Below are positions 59,992 to 64,000 of a stretch of DNA of 64,000 bases, piece by piece. The DNA comes from Phytoseiulus persimilis. Lineage: Eukaryota; Arthropoda; Arachnida; Mesostigmata; Phytoseiidae. A model generated the notes under the pieces. It was not told the origin of the DNA. It did no database searches and saw nothing but the letters and a program-made list of their open reading frames with translations. The position numbers and the translations under genes are program-made. The stretch is taken from assembly GCA_037576195.1 (NCBI GenBank), contig CM075102.1:26966745-27030744 (forward strand). Direction: 5' to 3'. Numbering within the stretch: the first letter of the stretch is position 1; the number at the start of each line of letters is the position of its first letter.

Positions 59992-62900
59992 CTGTGATTG
60001 GAAGAAGGATTCTGTGAGATTTTTCACACCGACCCGGCGAAATCAGGACTGCCCTATGATTCCGCTCACCACTTTACACTGTTCGGGAGCTTAAGCACGT
60101 CGTACAGCTTCGCAGGTTCTGGTAGTCGCGAGAGTTTGTTCCGGCCAACAAAACGATTTGAATCACAGCCAACACTGCAATCACGTACGACCCCAGCCCT
60201 CTTGACCTTTCTTGCCCAGCCGTCTCTTGCTCCCAATTTCTACGATCGCTTCCTGTGTAGATTTGAGCTCCACTCTCTCCTCCCAAAGCCCTTGAGATTC
60301 GCTCGTCAGTCCGCGTTCCGTCTTACCCTCATTTCCTTTCAAAGTTCCTCCTCGACCAGCTCTGCCCAATCCTTTTCCGTCTCACGTGCTGCTGCTCCGA
60401 GCTATCAACCTTAGAAAGCATAGAATCAGCTTTAAAACCTATCAGTTCAGGCCCGACACACAACGCTTCGCAGCCGCTCTCTATAGAGTCGTTAAGCGCG
60501 CAGAAACCGTTGTGAGGTATTCGCACCCCGAGTTTCTTTTAGTACCACAATAGCTCGTCCCATGTCAACCGAGGCAGTTGACAAACCACTGCGGCTCCCA
60601 TTGCTAGGAAAACAACGCGTCCGACGGCGGAAATGAATACTGAATCCGCTCTGAATCCCCGTCAGTGACGTCGTCATCGGCACTCTCTCCGTCCGAAGAT
60701 GCTGTTCGACCTCTTGTTTTCTCCTCCGAGGTCAACGCAAACGGAGGCTTCGGAACTGGGGACTAACCGAGCCACATCGAGCTGAGGACACGGTATCTTG
60801 GTATTATTCACAGGAATACACGCACTCACTCATCTCCTCCGGCGACAAACTAAAATATCATCGCGTCATCGGAACTTGTCTCGGGCAACGGACAACTCTC
60901 CGACTGGAGCTTCGAATCCTGTGTTCCCGCATATTTCCGTCAGGGTTTGCGTACTGCTATCACGTAGAGGGGTCTGTCTCTCGCTATGTCTTCAGATGAA
61001 TCGATGAATCTATTTGATTCCACGCACTCCTCACTCGTCGAGCCGTTCCGGATCACTCTCAACTGGAGTGCTGCTGCGTACGAACAAAACAGATGAACAT
61101 CCAGTGCGAGGATATTTATCTGCCAGGTTTGTTTGCTCGTCTATATTGATACAGAGTGGACTTTTCGAGAGCTTGAAAGGAGTATCTCAAGGAGAGAACG
61201 AGTTCAACGGAGTCGCGCGTAGGATAGCGTGAGATCTTGCCCCTCCCCTCGAAGGCCTGTTCCTAACGCTCGCGAGCCCCGTTCGGATATCTGGTCAGTT
61301 TCCAGCCTGACTGTCGTATGACTCCAGTTATGTTGAGATGAGGAAGCTCGGAAGGGAGTGTCGACTCCGATGATAGATCGGTCTGGGGTCAAAACGTTCA
61401 AGGGAAAACGACGAATAGTCTGCCGGACACACGCACTGTCCTCCCGAAAATTTCCCCAAAAACCATGAATTCGAGGCAGCTTCGGACAGAAAAGAATCCT
61501 CACAACTCCCGAGTGTGGTTCCGACACCGCTCGACGAATATTCCGGAGCACACCTCCTCTGCGAGGTTGTGACTCCGTCAAGGAAGCTTCCGGACTAGAA
61601 TATGAATCCGGGAACAATTATTATTCTGAAAAAATGCACAAACGTCTCGAACGGGCAAGGGCCAAGTCCTTGGAGCAACTTGGGCACGCTATACCACGTT
61701 GCGTGCCAACCTCTGCTCGACGTCGTCCTGTGTAGTTGTGCGTGCCATGTGGTCCGAGTGCGTGCCTATTTTCGCTGCTGCCGACACCAACTTCTTCAGC
61801 CTCGCAAGCTCCCGGACTGACTCTCTCGCTACGTCCTCAGTTACTTTGCTCCCGTGCAGGATTGCTCCGATCGAGCCTATACCGGCGGCCCCGTTGCTGG
61901 TTGCCTCTGTTCCGCTCAACGGTTCGTTATTCGTCAGAAACATAGTTAGTTTTCGTCAACGGAACGTGACGTTGCTTGAACGGGACGTAAAGGAAGAAAG
62001 TCTGCCAGCACATGGGGAGCGCACAAGAGTTGGGCCCCGACAGAATAAATGAAAGAATTACTCAGCGACCAGTCACGGGAACCGAGAATAGCGTGGGAGG
62101 GAGAAGAAATGTTTCTTCGAATCAGGTCGAATTCGATAGACTCCCCCGAAACGTTCCGACCGATTGCGACGGCTCGGGAACCTCGACTCTTAACCCTGAC
62201 CGGGTAATTCTCGGCGAGTGTGTAGGAACTTCCGGCGCCCAATTCATGCGACGGCAACGGGATTCGTGCCATTTAACTTGCAGATTCTGTGCCGTCAACA
62301 ACATTCGATTCTATTCGAGTTCCCGAATGTCTCCCACTGAAACACATTGACAGAAACCATAAAACCAAACGGATGAACAGTTGAATGAGAACACAACAAA
62401 CTCTCGTCTCGGTGGGAGTTCCGATCTCGTCAAACGCAACAGACTCACCTTTGCCTTTTGGGATGACGGCATGCCTCGGCGACAGTCGGTTCTCATCCTG
62501 GTTGGGCAGGACGGCTTCGAGAGTGAGGAAGAGTGCCTCATAGAGTGAATCCGCGTCCGCGTACTTGATACTGTCAGAGTCGAGTTCGATCATGCTGTTG
62601 TAGCAACACTTTCTCGTTTGACTTCCTTGCGAAATCAGAACAACGAAGAAGCGAACGAATTCGATGCGGCTGCTTAGATCATCATTGGTGATGAACTACG
62701 CGGGAAAGCGGTTCCCTAACTTGAACTGATTCTGTGGTTGGCGCTTCCGTGGGTTTCGGAATGCGTTTGATGCGATGTCGCGAGTTCGTGCTCCAATAGT
62801 CCCGTAGCTCAGATACTGCCCGAACTCCTCCAACGGATGGACTCGAGCATCGATGAATTCCTCTTGAAAAGGGTTGCTTTCGCTGCAGCTGATCCGATTG

Positions 62901-63556
62901 ATTAGAAGCGGGTTCACTCGATATTCTTTTATGAGCACAGGGACTGGTATCACCAGCTCAGCTGCGCGAGTGCCGCTCCTCGCGGCGAAAGAGCTCTTGT
63001 TTATGATGATGATGAGGGAAGGGATGAGGTATGATGATGGGGATGAGGCAGCGAAGTCGGATCTCGAATGACGGAGTTTCTAGAGTAATGTAGTTTCTGC
63101 CGTCAGTGTTGTGGAGAAGAGAAGGTCGTTTGTTGGAAGTGGATGCGGTTTCCTGAAATTAGAACAGTGTTCGGGTGAAATCGATCTCTCGGCCACATAC
63201 GGGTCAGCGGTCTGACGGAAGCTTGCTCATCGATGCCTCACGCAGCGCGAAGAGCTCGCGGCGAACTCAGAGTTGAGGTTCCTTTGTCATCAACGTCGTA
63301 GGCAGACAGGACATATCTGGCGCTCCTGGCAGTCTGCTGTGCGCGAAGCGAGCCCTGTATAAAAACCTATGACTCGCATTGCAGACGCGTACTATCAAAC
63401 GGCCAGTCACAACCTTTGCTCGCGCGCTCGAGTAGTAAGGACCACGACTCGGTGCTCAATTTACTGGCCAAGAGAGCCAGCGGTCGGGGTAGGGCGGCCG
63501 AGTTGCTGGATGTTGGCAAAATTGAACTCACTGAAGGGTCGCGGAGCCTTGCGACC
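59992..63556. other. region upstream of the recognised PDZ exons
   Basis: Apart from the candidate exon at 62449-62594, no PDZ carboxylate loop or other domain was recognised here on either strand. Several minus ORFs, such as 61689-61943 and 62696-62953, have protein-like composition and might be further linker exons, but no splice phase ties them in. Confidence 0.3.
62449..62594 (-). CDS. candidate upstream exon of the PATJ-like gene
   Basis: A 146-nt exon with acceptor acaacag and donor aaag|gtgagt. It is open in one frame with an acidic, Leu-rich sequence (LYEALFLTLEAVLPNQ). It ends in phase 1, which matches the phase-1 start of the PDZ exon at 59991, so it could be the linker before that PDZ domain across a 2.46-kb intron. 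Alternatively, splicing to a nearby acceptor about 100 nt downstream would give a separate 56-residue protein ending VGDIRELE. No homology decides between the two. Confidence 0.4.
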
Positions 63557-63828
63557 CAGTAGCGTAGCGAGGGGGGGGGGCGGTGAGGCGGTCCGCCCCG
63601 GGCATCAGGATGCCTCACAATGCCTGTTACACTAGGGAACTTGAGCTCTTCCAGGTAGATTTCTCCTCCGAAATCCTTAGAGTAGGGGCAAAGTCAGATC
63701 GTTGCACCTTGCATTTGTCACCCTCTTGACGAACCATCATCTATATTTTCACCGAAGAAAAAAAAATAGGGGGGGGGGGGGGCGCATCAAAACCGCCCCG
63801 GGTAGCATAAAGGCTCACCACGCCACTG
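63557..63828. mobile_element. 272-bp hAT-like MITE
   Basis: The left end reads cagtagcgtagcgag and the right end is the inverted relative (tcaccacgccactg). These are imperfect inverted repeats of the CAGTGGCGTAGC type common in hAT-like miniature elements. Flanking octamers ttgcgacc (63549-63556) and ttgcgaga (63829-63836) share the first six bases, consistent with a decayed 8-bp target duplication. The inside has two long G runs and two copies of accgccccggg-like sequence, and no ORF. Confidence 0.7.
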
Positions 63829-64000
63829 TTGCGAGAATGAAAATATGCCCTCTATCTCGTTTGATCACGGAACTAATGCTGTCGCAGTAGGGAATGGGGA
63901 TAATGACAGAATACCTGTCGCGTGCGGTGAGGAGAGTTGTAGGCGCACGACGGAGGAACTGATTCACCCTGTCAGCTTCAGGATGTCTTATTGTTCAGAA

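Overview
The window is nuclear DNA from an animal, most likely an arthropod. It holds intron-rich genes with GT-AG splice sites, AATAAA signals and metazoan protein families. Base composition is near 50% GC. Coding introns are mostly about 75-270 nt, with a few multi-kb introns. This compact, GC-balanced structure would fit a parasitiform mite (phytoseiid-like), but that placement is inference; no rRNA or mitochondrial marker is present. All gene models were spliced by eye from homology, splice consensus and reading phase.

Layout. 1-255 (+) is the 3' end of an eIF4E-family cap-binding protein. 2647-6252 (+) is a complete six-exon nucleosome assembly protein 1 gene with a C-terminal CaaX-like motif and a possible intronic polyadenylation isoform. 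Converging on it, 7629-15080 (-) is a sixteen-exon SARA/ZFYVE9-type endosomal adaptor with FYVE domain, Smad-binding segment, PP1 docking motif and the family C-terminal domain. 15-32.7 kb is gene-poor by my reading. The clear element there is a DM-domain (doublesex/mab-3 related) gene at 22.7-23.2 kb (-), plus a few orphan exon-like ORFs. 32784-34156 (+) is a four-exon CRAL-TRIO lipid-transfer protein.

34.6-39.5 kb is a mobile-element cluster. First comes a 3.37-kb element with about 140-bp terminal inverted repeats (TIRs) whose body is about 68 copies of a 45-bp minisatellite. Next is a 935-bp TA-flanked element with roughly 350-bp inverted repeats. 43700-46094 (+) is an eight-exon canonical poly(A) polymerase lacking the long C-terminal tail. 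47268-48411 (+) is an unidentified three-exon gene. 51161-59991 (-), perhaps extending to 62594, is the 3' part of a multi-PDZ scaffold of the PATJ/MPDZ family, with two long introns and a 31-nt micro-exon. A hAT-like MITE of 272 bp with an imperfect 8-bp duplication lies at 63557-63828.

The genes are unrelated housekeeping and signalling genes and do not form a functional cluster. No operon, CRISPR array or tRNA was seen. The most unusual structure is the minisatellite-filled inverted-repeat element.
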